From NCBI RefSeq assembly GCF_023715785.1, contig NZ_JAMBOX010000011.1, positions 124,001 to 188,000 of the forward strand: DNA of 64,000 nucleotides. Direction: 5' to 3'. How positions within the stretch are numbered: position 1 is the stretch's first letter; each line of letters starts with the position of its first letter. The position numbers and the translations under genes were made by a program. The DNA comes from Neobacillus niacini (lineage in GTDB: Bacteria; Bacillota; Bacilli; Bacillales; Cytobacillaceae). The notes under the pieces were generated by a model. That model did no database searches. It saw only the letters and a program-made list of their open reading frames with translations, and had not been told where the DNA came from. Below, in pieces: positions 8,838 to 16,256 of the stretch.

Positions 8838-10178
8838 ATGCCACTAGTTTTTTCTCAAGAAAGGTGTTGTGTTCGTTTGCTACATTCTGCTATTGTGCAG
8901 CATGATGTTCATTTGAATTCTCTTCCGCTATTACATTACAACAGATTGAAAAAAGTGAAAAATGTCATTCTGCTCATCGGTGATGGGATGGGATTTTCCT
9001 ATACAACCGGCCTGCGTTATTTCCATCATGGTTCGCAAAAAGGATTAATGAAGCCAACTATATTTGATCAATGCTTTGTGGGCTCCCAATCAACCTATTC
9101 ATTAGATCTTAGGAGCAATATAACGGATTCCGCCGCCGCGGGCACTGCTTTAGCCACGGGATACAAGACGTATAACGGAGTCCTTGGTTTGAATGTAAAC
9201 AATCAAGCGGTTCCGACCATTTTGGAATATGCGAAATTTAGAGGCAAATCAACGGGGCTGGTTGGGACGAGTCAAATTAATCACGCCACGTTAGCGGCGT
9301 TTGCTTCCCATATTGAATCCAGAGACCAATATGAACAAATCGCCGATGATTACCTGGATGAGAGAATAGAAGGGAAACAAAAAATTGATGTTATGCTTGG
9401 GGGAGGAACTTCCTTTTTTCTAAGAGCGGACCGGAATTTGGCGGAAGAGTTTATTTCTCATCAATATGGTTTTGTGACCAATTTACAGGAGCTTTTGACG
9501 AATAAAACAGAAAGACTTCTGGGATTATTCGCTCCAGTTGAACTGCCAAAACAAATTGACCGCGATTCATCGATACCCTCACTATCTCAAATGACAAAAG
9601 CGGCCCTGAAACGGCTGCAGCAAAATCCCAATGGTTTTTTTCTGCTGGTAGAGGGAAGCCAAATTGACTGGGCAGGTCATGACAACGATATCGTTGGGGT
9701 GATGAGCGAAGTGAAGGACTTTGAGGCTGCTTTTGAAGAGGCGGTGAAGTTTGCTCTTCACCGAGAGGATACGATCGTCATCGCCACCGCTGATCACTCA
9801 ACAGGAGGGATGAGCATTGACCGGAATGATAACTATAAATGGAATCCAAGTGTGATTAAATCCATTACCGCCACACCCACAGTGATTGCCGCACGTATAC
9901 ATGAAACGAAGGATATAACAACATTGAAGCAATATATTAAATTTCCTCTTCAAGAACAGGACTTACAGAGAATCCAATCCACGTTAGAAATGGAAGTAAA
10001 AGATACGAAGCTGGCGCTGATCGACATGGTTAATCATTACTCCAGTACGGGCTGGACAACAAAAGGGCATACGGGAGAGGATGTGCCCATTTATGCCTAT
10101 GGTCTAAATAGACATTTGTTCAGCGGCCGGATGGAAAATAGTGATATTGCACGAATACTTTTTGAGATGATGGATTAG
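8838..10178 (+). CDS. Alkaline phosphatase (PhoA family), no visible signal peptide
   Basis: A metal-dependent alkaline phosphatase hydrolysing phosphomonoesters. All active-site blocks of the PhoA family are present: LIGDGMG (metal-binding Asp), TDSAAAGTALATG (nucleophilic Ser), IEGSQIDWAGHDND, ATADHSTGG and GHTGEDVPIYAYG. What is odd is the N terminus. PhoA enzymes are exported and begin with a signal peptide, yet the roughly 30-40 residues before the catalytic domain here are neither hydrophobic nor signal-like, in any frame I checked. The start is uncertain: ATG 8838 has a poorly spaced site, and TTG 8877 has AAGGTG ten bases upstream. The product may be cytosolic or the gene may have lost its signal-coding end. 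Confidence 0.82.
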   Translation: MPLVFSQERCCVRLLHSAIVQHDVHLNSLPLLHYNRLKKVKNVILLIGDGMGFSYTTGLRYFHHGSQKGLMKPTIFDQCFVGSQSTYSLDLRSNITDSAAAGTALATGYKTYNGVLGLNVNNQAVPTILEYAKFRGKSTGLVGTSQINHATLAAFASHIESRDQYEQIADDYLDERIEGKQKIDVMLGGGTSFFLRADRNLAEEFISHQYGFVTNLQELLTNKTERLLGLFAPVELPKQIDRDSSIPSLSQMTKAALKRLQQNPNGFFLLVEGSQIDWAGHDNDIVGVMSEVKDFEAAFEEAVKFALHREDTIVIATADHSTGGMSIDRNDNYKWNPSVIKSITATPTVIAARIHETKDITTLKQYIKFPLQEQDLQRIQSTLEMEVKDTKLALIDMVNHYSSTGWTTKGHTGEDVPIYAYGLNRHLFSGRMENSDIARILFEMMD

Positions 10179-10180
10179 TA

Positions 10181-10213
10181 AATGCGCATGAGAACTCTCA
10201 TGCGCATTTTTTC
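10181..10213 (+). terminator. Intrinsic terminator after alkaline phosphatase
   Basis: A nearly perfect 13-bp stem, AATGCGCATGAGA (10181-10193) pairing with TCTCATGCGCATT (10196-10208), with a T-run directly after it. Confidence 0.92.
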
Positions 10214-10233
10214 GATTACCCGTTTGTAAAAAG

Positions 10234-10620
10234 TTATTTTTTCTCCATAACCGCAAAGTAATTTCCTTCAAAATCCGAAAAGTTAAATACTTTGCCTGAA
10301 GGCATGTTCATTATTTCCCCAACAGTGATATTTTTATTAGATAAGTCTGCATGTAATTGGTCTAAATTTTTCGTGAAAAACATTAAAGAAGGCGTTCCGA
10401 GATTTAATTCCGGCGACATTTTTGCAATGAATTCCTTATTATGAAGGATGATGCTTGTCTCCGCATCCTTTGTCGGAGCAATTTCTATCCATCGAAACCC
10501 TTGGCCATTGTCTTCTTCATTCATGACACTAAATCCCATAACTTCCTTCCAAAATCTTACGGCTTCGTCTTGGTTGTTCACATATAACATGATTTGCCCG
10601 ACTTGATGAATCATTTTCAA
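10234..10620 (-). CDS. VOC-family (glyoxalase/bleomycin-resistance fold) protein
   Basis: A 128-residue single VOC domain. The pattern is QIMLYVNNQDEAVRFWKEVMGF at the start, GFRWIEIAP in the middle and FNFSDFEGNYFAVME at the end, as in glyalase-like proteins. The fold usually holds a divalent metal and either isomerises or binds a small molecule, but the specific substrate of this subgroup is unknown. It is a single gene, converging on the alkaline phosphatase gene. Confidence 0.85.
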   Translation of the reverse strand: MKMIHQVGQIMLYVNNQDEAVRFWKEVMGFSVMNEEDNGQGFRWIEIAPTKDAETSIILHNKEFIAKMSPELNLGTPSLMFFTKNLDQLHADLSNKNITVGEIMNMPSGKVFNFSDFEGNYFAVMEKK

Positions 10621-10716
10621 TCACTCCATTCTTAAATTTAGGTACCTTGATCAACACATTTTATTATTCTAAGTTTACCCAAACATACATATGCTTGTCC
10701 ATGTCATTGGTAAACC

Positions 10717-10929
10717 TCATGGATGCAATGCTCGAAATGGCACATAGGGGCCCAGATAGGGAAATGCCGGTGGATATCCGTAAAGGAGTGGAATCATGTG
10801 ATAGGTGTGATGCCCAACAAGCACACTGTAAGGATGATGATGAATGGGCAGACTCCAAGGTCCGAACATTGGTAGATGGGCACCAGAGTAGATGGCTCCG
10901 GTTGGTCCGGTAATGATGGTTGTGGTCAT
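10717..10929 (-). CDS. Small His/Pro/Tyr-rich protein (70 aa), possibly spore-associated
   Basis: A 70-residue protein rich in Pro, His, Tyr and Gly (for example IHHHPYSVLVGHHTYH and YGYPPAFPYLGPYVPF). The start ATG 10929 follows an AGGTGACAGC stretch; the reading frame extends 35 codons further upstream but that extension is unlike the rest. Composition resembles small coat or exosporium-associated proteins of spore formers, and another Pro/Tyr-rich small protein lies at 63806-63946. I do not recognise a family, so the spore link is only a guess. Confidence 0.5.
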   Translation of the reverse strand: MTTTIITGPTGAIYSGAHLPMFGPWSLPIHHHPYSVLVGHHTYHMIPLLYGYPPAFPYLGPYVPFRALHP

Positions 10930-11027
10930 GCTGTCACCTGCTAAAACAATTTTTACATTATATGGAGTGGCTAGGGCGAAGGTTCTGGCGTTTTTTGGCG
11001 GATCAGTGGCTGCAATCAGAAATAATG

Positions 11028-11042
11028 TTGACAAAATGTCAA
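11028..11042. promoter_or_regulatory. 15-bp palindrome, operator candidate (copy 1)
   Basis: The palindrome TTGACAAAATGTCAA, extended to a perfect 17-mer with flanking G/C at 11027-11043. An identical 15-mer occurs 121 bases downstream in front of the HTH-DUF1232 gene. The sequence contains TTGACA on both strands, so it may also be part of a promoter. Confidence 0.65.
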
Positions 11043-11148
11043 CGGGATAATAAAGTAGGATTGAATATAATAGAATGTATCTGATAGGTTTATTACTGGA
11101 GAATTGGCTATTTGGCCATTTTAGCCCCGTTACTCATGATGTTTTATT

Positions 11149-11177
11149 TTGACAAAATGTCAACATCCAACTATATA
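11149..11177 (+). promoter_or_regulatory. Promoter with overlapping palindrome (copy 2) for the HTH-DUF1232 operon
   Basis: TTGACA (11149-11154), a 17-base spacer and TATATA (11172-11177) form a good SigA promoter. The -35 box is the left arm of a second copy of TTGACAAAATGTCAA (11149-11163), identical to the copy at 11028. A repressor bound here would block RNA polymerase, which suggests autoregulation by the downstream HTH protein (inference). Confidence 0.65.
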
Positions 11178-11256
11178 GTTTACTAGTTTAATATCGGTAC
11201 TCAGAGATTTGTGATTTAAAAAATACATATTTTTTATAAAGGAAAGGGAATGGAGA

Positions 11257-11904
11257 ATGTCAGATCAATTACATATCAATAAATTTGGACCACGACTAAA
11301 AGAATTACTGCTGGAACGTTCCTTATCCATGCGTAAATTTAGTGAAATGACCGATATTGATAAAGCGACTATTTCAAGGATTATTAATGGGAGAAGGAAA
11401 GCGACTCCAGAACATTTACAGAAATTCGCGGAATGTCTGGGTGTTCCGGCGGCAGAATTATTCATCGCGGCTGGCTATCCGATTAATCAAGACCAGAAGC
11501 AGCCAAATTCCGATATATATGCTTCTCTCGACAGCATTCAAAGCATTCTCGAATCCACTGGGATGTACGATTCCTCGTTTTCTATTGAAAATGTTAAACA
11601 GCAATTGGAGCAATTTCACCAATATTCGCAAACAGAAGAAGGAAAAGAGACGATTTATAATGGTTTTGAGAAAAAGCTGAAGAAAACCGGCAGCATTGGA
11701 CCGTTTATCAATCATTTAAAGGAAATGTTTGAAACATTCCGCCTGGGAAAGGCAACTCCTATAGAGTTGGGGATCATTGGCAGTGCGCTGATTTATTTTA
11801 TTATTTCAGTTGACGTTATTCCCGATTATATTTTCCCGTTGGGGTATCTCGACGATGCCATGGCAGTAAAACTTACTTTAAACCTATTAACGGCAAAAGT
11901 ATGA
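11257..11904 (+). CDS. XRE-family HTH regulator fused to a DUF1232 (YkvA-like) membrane-associated domain
   Basis: A 215-residue two-domain protein. Residues about 10-65 form a Cro/C1-type helix-turn-helix (RKFSEMTDIDKATISRIING). The C-terminal part (about 165-210) matches DUF1232: ALIYFIISVDVIPDYIFP then GYLDDAMAVKL, a hydrophobic hairpin found in YkvA-like proteins. Between them is a charged linker. A GGAAAGGGAATGG stretch supports ATG 11257. Two identical palindromes upstream, one overlapping the promoter, are plausible operators. It leads an operon with a small membrane protein and a SEDS glycosyltransferase, so it may couple envelope state to transcription (inference). Confidence 0.82.
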   Translation: MSDQLHINKFGPRLKELLLERSLSMRKFSEMTDIDKATISRIINGRRKATPEHLQKFAECLGVPAAELFIAAGYPINQDQKQPNSDIYASLDSIQSILESTGMYDSSFSIENVKQQLEQFHQYSQTEEGKETIYNGFEKKLKKTGSIGPFINHLKEMFETFRLGKATPIELGIIGSALIYFIISVDVIPDYIFPLGYLDDAMAVKLTLNLLTAKV

Positions 11905-11940
11905 CAGTAAATAAAATCATGAATTCAACAGGTGAGAGCA

Positions 11941-12114
11941 ATGGATACGAAAGGAAATATGAACAGGAAAGTAAAAAGGGTCATCTACAGTTTAATCGTG
12001 ATAGCGATACTGACCGTACTGACTCAATGTCAATCTGTAAATATGCGAGGGGTGGATGATATTCCGAACCCCAAAAACCATTTGGCTATGGAATATGAAA
12101 CCTTGAACTATTAA
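11941..12114 (+). CDS. Small membrane-anchored protein (57 aa), possible lipoprotein
   Basis: A short protein with a basic N terminus (MNRKVKRVIYS) followed by a hydrophobic stretch ending LTVLTQCQS. The Cys could be a lipobox, but Gln at -1 is unusual. Starts at ATG 11941 or ATG 11959 are both possible. It sits between the HTH-DUF1232 gene and the SEDS gene with gaps under 50 bases, and so is probably cotranscribed with them. No family recognised. Confidence 0.5.
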   Translation: MDTKGNMNRKVKRVIYSLIVIAILTVLTQCQSVNMRGVDDIPNPKNHLAMEYETLNY

Positions 12115-12158
12115 CCCTTCAGAAGGGAAGAACATTAGAATTAACTTGGAGAAAGAAA

Positions 12159-13361
12159 ATGAATCTTACATCTACGAACAACAGACAATTAGACGGGCCT
12201 ATCCTTTTGATATTAATCGCATTCTCAATTATTAGTTTGGTCTTTATTTACAGCAGTCAGCAAACCGGCCAATATGGAGCACATAATTTTGCTTTGAAAC
12301 AGGGGATAAATTATATCATTGGCTTTACCCTGTTAATCTGTGTCGCAAAGCTGGATATTGACCAAATAGAGCAATTGGCGTGGCCCAGTTATATCATTTT
12401 ATTTATTAGCATTATCCTCATAAGAGTGGCACCCAACTCGATTGCACCAGAAATTCTCGGGGCAAAACGATGGTACAGCATCCCTGTCATAGGTTCAATC
12501 CAGCCATCCGAGTATTTTAAAATTTCTTTAATTTTGTTGACGGCAAAACTCATTTCACAACATAATCAGAAACATCTAGCAAGAACCTTTCAATCAGATT
12601 TAATGCTTGTAGGAAAAATTTTGCTGATAACCATTCCTCCATCTTTAGTGGTTTATCAGCAGCCAGATACTGGTATGGTTGTTCTCTATCTTATCGCGAT
12701 TTCGAGTATGCTTTTCCTATCCGGACTTAACCGAAAATTGGTCGCTTTGTCTGTCCTGGTGCCTGTTTTATTGGCATCAGTTCTTGTCTATTTATATTTT
12801 TTCAAGCCAGACATCGTCTACGATCAATTGATCCCACTGTTAAAGCCGCATCAGCAGGAACGGATTATTGGCTGGCTGGACCCATACGAAAATAAAAATC
12901 AGGCATATCAGAGCCAGCGTTCCATGTTAGCGGTAGGAAGCGGCCAAGTGCTGGGAAAAGGAATCAAGGAGGGAAAAGTTTATATTCCGGAAAAGCACAC
13001 CGATTTTATTTTTGCGACTATCGCAGAGGAGGGGGGATTCATGATAGGGTCGATCGTTATCCTTTTGTTCCTGCTGCTGATATATCGAATTATTCGGATA
13101 GGCCTTAAATCGCAGACCGACTTCGGTATGTATATATGCACTGGCTTAACATTTAGCCTTTCGCTGCAAATCTTTCAAAATATAGGCATGGTGATTGGAA
13201 TCATGCCTGTTAAAGGGATGGCTCTTCCATTTTTAACCTATGGAGGCAGTTCCTTGTTTACCAATATGATTTTTCTGGGCATGATCTTATCCATAAGTAA
13301 AACATTATCGGCCTATTCATTTCAAAATTCAAGCAAGGTTTTAAATAATCAACTTTATTGA
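12159..13361 (+). CDS. SEDS-family peptidoglycan polymerase (FtsW/RodA/SpoVE-like)
   Basis: A 400-residue polytopic membrane protein with about ten membrane segments. SEDS landmarks include GAKRWYSIPVIGSIQPSEYFK, the extracellular region with AVGSGQVLGKG and PEKHTDFIFATIAEE (the Asp is the catalytic residue in RodA/FtsW), and the terminal FLTYGGSSLF. SEDS proteins polymerise lipid II into glycan strands with a partner class B PBP. None is encoded beside this gene. It is cotranscribed with an HTH-DUF1232 regulator, which is unusual for the housekeeping copies, so this is likely an accessory SEDS protein. Confidence 0.9.
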   Translation: MNLTSTNNRQLDGPILLILIAFSIISLVFIYSSQQTGQYGAHNFALKQGINYIIGFTLLICVAKLDIDQIEQLAWPSYIILFISIILIRVAPNSIAPEILGAKRWYSIPVIGSIQPSEYFKISLILLTAKLISQHNQKHLARTFQSDLMLVGKILLITIPPSLVVYQQPDTGMVVLYLIAISSMLFLSGLNRKLVALSVLVPVLLASVLVYLYFFKPDIVYDQLIPLLKPHQQERIIGWLDPYENKNQAYQSQRSMLAVGSGQVLGKGIKEGKVYIPEKHTDFIFATIAEEGGFMIGSIVILLFLLLIYRIIRIGLKSQTDFGMYICTGLTFSLSLQIFQNIGMVIGIMPVKGMALPFLTYGGSSLFTNMIFLGMILSISKTLSAYSFQNSSKVLNNQLY

Positions 13362-13413
13362 GATTAATCTTTTCCATGAACGGTCCATATCGGAAAAAAA
13401 GGAGAGGAAATAA

Positions 13414-13623
13414 ATGTTTTCAAATATTGGGGTACCAGGATTAATTCTAATTCTTATTGTTGCACTCGTCATTTTTGGACCTAACAAGCTTCCAGAAATA
13501 GGTCGTGCATTCGGGAAGTCTCTTAGAGAGTTTAAAAAAGCAACTGAAGATTTTGGAGAAGATAGGGAGCTCGAGGTGAAAGAAGTCCAGTCAACCGAAA
13601 ACAGTGAAAAAATAAGTAAGTAA
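13414..13623 (+). CDS. tatA: Twin-arginine translocase subunit TatA/TatE
   Basis: A 69-residue protein with one N-terminal membrane helix ([16 protein letters not shown]), the hinge [14 protein letters not shown] and an amphipathic helix KSLREFKKA, followed by an acidic tail. This is the full TatA pattern. TatA oligomers form the translocation path for folded proteins in the membrane. No tatC is adjacent, so it would work with a TatC encoded elsewhere. AAGGAGAGG precedes ATG 13414. Confidence 0.93.
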   Translation: MFSNIGVPGLILILIVALVIFGPNKLPEIGRAFGKSLREFKKATEDFGEDRELEVKEVQSTENSEKISK

Positions 13624-13736
13624 ACCCTTTTAAGGTGGTAATTTCTTCTAACATAATTAATGAATTGGATAATATATATACGCATATGAACCCTTTTAAA
13701 ATAACAACGTAGATGTTTCAGCAAGAGGAGGGTAAT

Positions 13737-14342
13737 ATGCATTTATTATCCATTATTTTAATTGGAATTGCCGCCAATCTTGATAATTTAGGAATCAGTT
13801 TTTCCTATGGATTAAGGGCAACAAAAATTCCGCTTACTTCGAATATTGTGATCTCGGTCGTATCAATGGGTTGTGCCTATCTTTCCATTATTGCAGGTAA
13901 TTTTATTTCGATGTTTGTTTCTATAGCGATTGCCAATTTTGTTGGCGGGATTATCATTATCATTATTGGGATTCAATGTATTATAAACTCCCTCAAGCTA
14001 GAAAAATCTCCAAGAGAAATAAAAGTGGATTCTAATTATGCGCACGTGATTCATCAACCAGATTTAGCAGATGTCAACAACGATCATGTTATTTCTTTAA
14101 AGGAATCGATTTTTTTAGGTTTTGCTTTAGCGATAAATTGTTTAGCGATGGGATTGGGGGCTGGAATTACTGGTGTATCTCCGGTATTAACCACATTGTC
14201 AATTGGATTATTTTCACTCCTCTCGATTTGGATTGGTGGGCACCTTGGTCATAAAATTTCCGGGGAGAACATGGGGAAATACTCGAATATTGCTGCAGGG
14301 ATTCTGTTAATTTTAATCGGTATTTATGAAATATTCATATGA
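13737..14342 (+). CDS. ytaF: Sporulation membrane protein YtaF (MntP-like fold)
   Basis: A 201-residue protein with about six membrane segments. It begins HLLSIILIGIAANLDNLGISFSYG, the first of two repeated Asn/Asp-containing helices; the second is FLGFALAINCLAMGLGAGI. This is the pattern of YtaF, related to the manganese exporter MntP. The start is ATG 13737 with GAGGAGGG seven bases upstream; another in-frame ATG at 13713 lacks a site. The exact role in sporulation is not established. Confidence 0.85.
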   Translation: MHLLSIILIGIAANLDNLGISFSYGLRATKIPLTSNIVISVVSMGCAYLSIIAGNFISMFVSIAIANFVGGIIIIIIGIQCIINSLKLEKSPREIKVDSNYAHVIHQPDLADVNNDHVISLKESIFLGFALAINCLAMGLGAGITGVSPVLTTLSIGLFSLLSIWIGGHLGHKISGENMGKYSNIAAGILLILIGIYEIFI

Positions 14343-14357
14343 CAGGCCAACAATAAA

Positions 14358-14405
14358 CAAAGGCACGCTTTCCAATAGGAGGAGAAAGCGTGCCTTTGTT
14401 TTTGA
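14358..14405 (+). terminator. Intrinsic terminator
   Basis: A 15-bp perfect stem CAAAGGCACGCTTTC (14358-14372) / GAAAGCGTGCCTTTG (14383-14397) followed by T5. It separates ytaF from the selenoprotein pair. Confidence 0.93.
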
Positions 14406-14507
14406 CATAGTAAGAAAGTGAAAATATGAAATTATGTGGATAATCTTACAAGAATTTGTTGATACTGAAAGTGTTTGAACCTAAATGAATGGAAAGGGGA
14501 ATTGTAT

Positions 14508-15008
14508 ATGGCTCAAGGTGCTTCTGAAACAAGCACACTGAAATTGGGTGATCAGGCACCCGATTTCACATTGGAAGCCCATGGTGGTCGCAAAGTGTCC
14601 TTAAGCGAATATCGTGGCTCCAAAAATGTCTTTTTATGCTTTTATCCTTTAGATTGGACCCCGGTTTGAGGCGCGCAAATGCCTTCTTACGAGGATGATC
14701 TTTCTCGTTTTGAAGAGTTCGATACCCAGGTCTTGGGTATCAGCGTTGATAGTGTCCACAGTCACGATGCATGGCAAAGATCAATCGGCGGAATTTCTTA
14801 TCCGCTTTGCTCTGATTTTTATCCGCATGGTGAAGTCTCGGAAAAATACGGTGTCCTTCGTAAAAATCCGGATGAGCCAGCCTATGGAGCATCGGAACGT
14901 GCCCTATTTCTCATAGATAAAGAAGGGATTATTCGTTACATTGATGTTCATCCACTCGATCAACAGCCGGACAATGAAGAATTGTTTGATGTGTTACGCA
15001 AATTGTAG
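14508..15008 (+). CDS. Peroxiredoxin/redoxin with in-frame TGA at the peroxidatic position (selenoprotein candidate)
   Basis: The frame runs from ATG 14508 to 15008 with one internal TGA at 14667-14669 (residue 54). Both sides are clearly one redoxin domain: LGDQAPDFTLEA upstream, and ISVDSVHSHDAW, ERALFLIDKEGIIRYI downstream. The TGA sits exactly where peroxiredoxins have the peroxidatic cysteine (PxxxTxxC, here PLDWTPV-TGA-GAQMPSYE). Selenocysteine is therefore the simplest reading: a thiol-dependent peroxidase with a selenol nucleophile. AAAGGGG supports the start. I found no convincing SECIS hairpin at the usual distance in this gene. The next gene has the same feature at a redox motif. 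A plain nonsense mutation is the alternative. Confidence 0.85.
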
Positions 15009-15041
15009 CTATTAAAACTGAACGAAAAAGGAGGGCTGTGT

Positions 15042-15743
15042 ATGGAACTTTCAAGAAAAGCGATCCCATATACACCCGTTACGAAGGCGCTGCATGAAAT
15101 GACGATTATGATTGTGTCGACATCAGGTGTCCACCTAAAGGATCAAGAACCGTTCAATACCAATCCGGCAGAAGGGGACGCTACGTTCCGGATTATTCCG
15201 GGGGATGTCGATTCCAAGGATTTGACGGTCACACATGCAGCGCCAAAAGAACATTATAATACCGATGCCCCTAAGGAAGACATCAATTGTGTGTTTCCGA
15301 TTGATCGATTACGAGAAATGGTCGAAGATGGAGACCTTGGCGGGGTTGCCGAAAAGCATATGACGATGATGGGTTACTCGATGCGATTAAATAAAATCAA
15401 TAACGAGACGATTCCGGCCCTCGTAAAAGAGGTCGTCCGTTCAAAAGCGGATGCCGTCCTGTTAACAGCCGGCTGACCGCTCTGCCATCGCACTGTAGTT
15501 ACAGTGCAGCGTGGAATTGAATCGCAGGGTATTCCAACAACCCTGATTACCCTGGATGTGGCACAATCGAGTCTGATGAGACCGCCTCGCGCGATTCATC
15601 CAGTCGGATTCGAATTTGGGCACTCATTGGGCAAGCCGCACGACAAAGAGACCCAAAGAAAAGTATTGCTGGCGGCATTAGAGGAATTATTGACCAAACA
15701 AGAGCCAGGACAAATACACGAATCGCATTTTCCTAGCTATTGA
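15042..15743 (+). CDS. GrdB/PrdB-like reductase-family protein with in-frame TGA (selenoprotein candidate)
   Basis: The frame runs from ATG 15042 to 15743 (233 codons) with one internal TGA at 15474-15476, residue 145. Sequence on both sides belongs to the glycine/sarcosine/betaine/D-proline reductase selenoprotein B family: YSMRLNKINNETIPALVKEV and ADAVLLTAG before, PLCHRTVVTVQRGIESQGIPTTLI after. Reading the TGA as Sec gives a U-P-L-C redox motif, as expected for this family. A 7-bp hairpin with loop AGUU starts 14 bases after the TGA, the place of a bacterial SECIS. It lies 33 bases behind the redoxin with AAAGGAGGG, so both form one operon. No glycine reductase partners (GrdA, GrdC) are present, so the substrate is unknown. 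Confidence 0.85.
15490..15507 (+). promoter_or_regulatory. SECIS-like hairpin downstream of the TGA in the GrdB-like gene
   Basis: Stem GCACTGT (15490-15496) / ACAGTGC (15501-15507) closes a four-base loop AGTT. The loop G is 22 bases after the TGA (15474-15476). Bacterial SECIS elements bound by SelB lie directly after the UGA and present a G-U in the apical loop, so position and loop both fit. Not tested for SelB binding. Confidence 0.6.
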
Positions 15744-15750
15744 ATGGTAA

Positions 15751-15784
15751 AAGGGACGAGCAATTTTGCAGTCGTCCCTTTTTG
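15751..15784. terminator. Intrinsic terminator between selenoprotein pair and acyl carrier protein gene
   Basis: A 9-bp stem AAGGGACGA (15751-15759) / TCGTCCCTT (15772-15780) followed by Ts on the + strand and preceded by As, so it may serve both converging units. Confidence 0.85.
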
Positions 15785-15792
15785 TATGGAGT

Positions 15793-16020
15793 TTAACGGT
15801 TTTCAATAAAACGAACGACATCCCCGACAGTTTGCAGGGTCGCGGCTACCTTGTCACCAATCTCGATTGCGAATTCATCTTCAATTTCCATTGTCAGGTC
15901 CACCATATCAAGCGAATCGGCTTCAAAGTCGTCCTTGAATGATGCATCCATTGTAATATTCTCCATTTTGACACCGAGCTGGTCTGAGATAATCGGTTTT
16001 AACTTTTCAAATGTGGTCAT
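15793..16020 (-). CDS. Acyl carrier protein (stand-alone paralogue)
   Basis: A 75-residue acyl carrier protein. The phosphopantetheine attachment site is Ser36 in EADSLDMVDL, followed by helix MEIEDEFAIEI and the C-terminal VGDVVRFIENR. It would carry acyl chains on a 4'-phosphopantetheine arm in the cytoplasm. GGAGGA precedes ATG 16020. It is not beside fab genes, so it is a second or specialised ACP rather than the fatty-acid operon copy (inference). Confidence 0.92.
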   Translation of the reverse strand: MTTFEKLKPIISDQLGVKMENITMDASFKDDFEADSLDMVDLTMEIEDEFAIEIGDKVAATLQTVGDVVRFIENR

Positions 16021-16256
16021 TTGTTATCCTCCATACTTTTGATGTCCATCATTATACCAAGCAAATTCGAATCTTTAAACATAAAAGTTTTGCCAAATAG
16101 CACTATGGGAAACAAGTCCGGCCCGTACCTTAATCATATTTTCCCACGCCAATATTGGCCAATAAAAAAACAAGGGCAGCATTACATATTTTTTCAGATA
16201 CTTTTCATTTTCAGAAGGTACCCTAAAAAAAAATAAATAAAATAGGAGAATGTAAC

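Noticed and set aside
10647-10913. Plus-strand ORF of 88 codons
   Set aside because: Odd composition, no ribosome binding site, and it overlaps the minus-strand His/Pro/Tyr-rich gene that has a better start.
14667-14669. TGA in the redoxin gene as an ordinary stop giving two genes
   Set aside because: The downstream part has no start with a ribosome binding site, the domain is continuous, and the TGA replaces the catalytic cysteine; the neighbour shows the same pattern.
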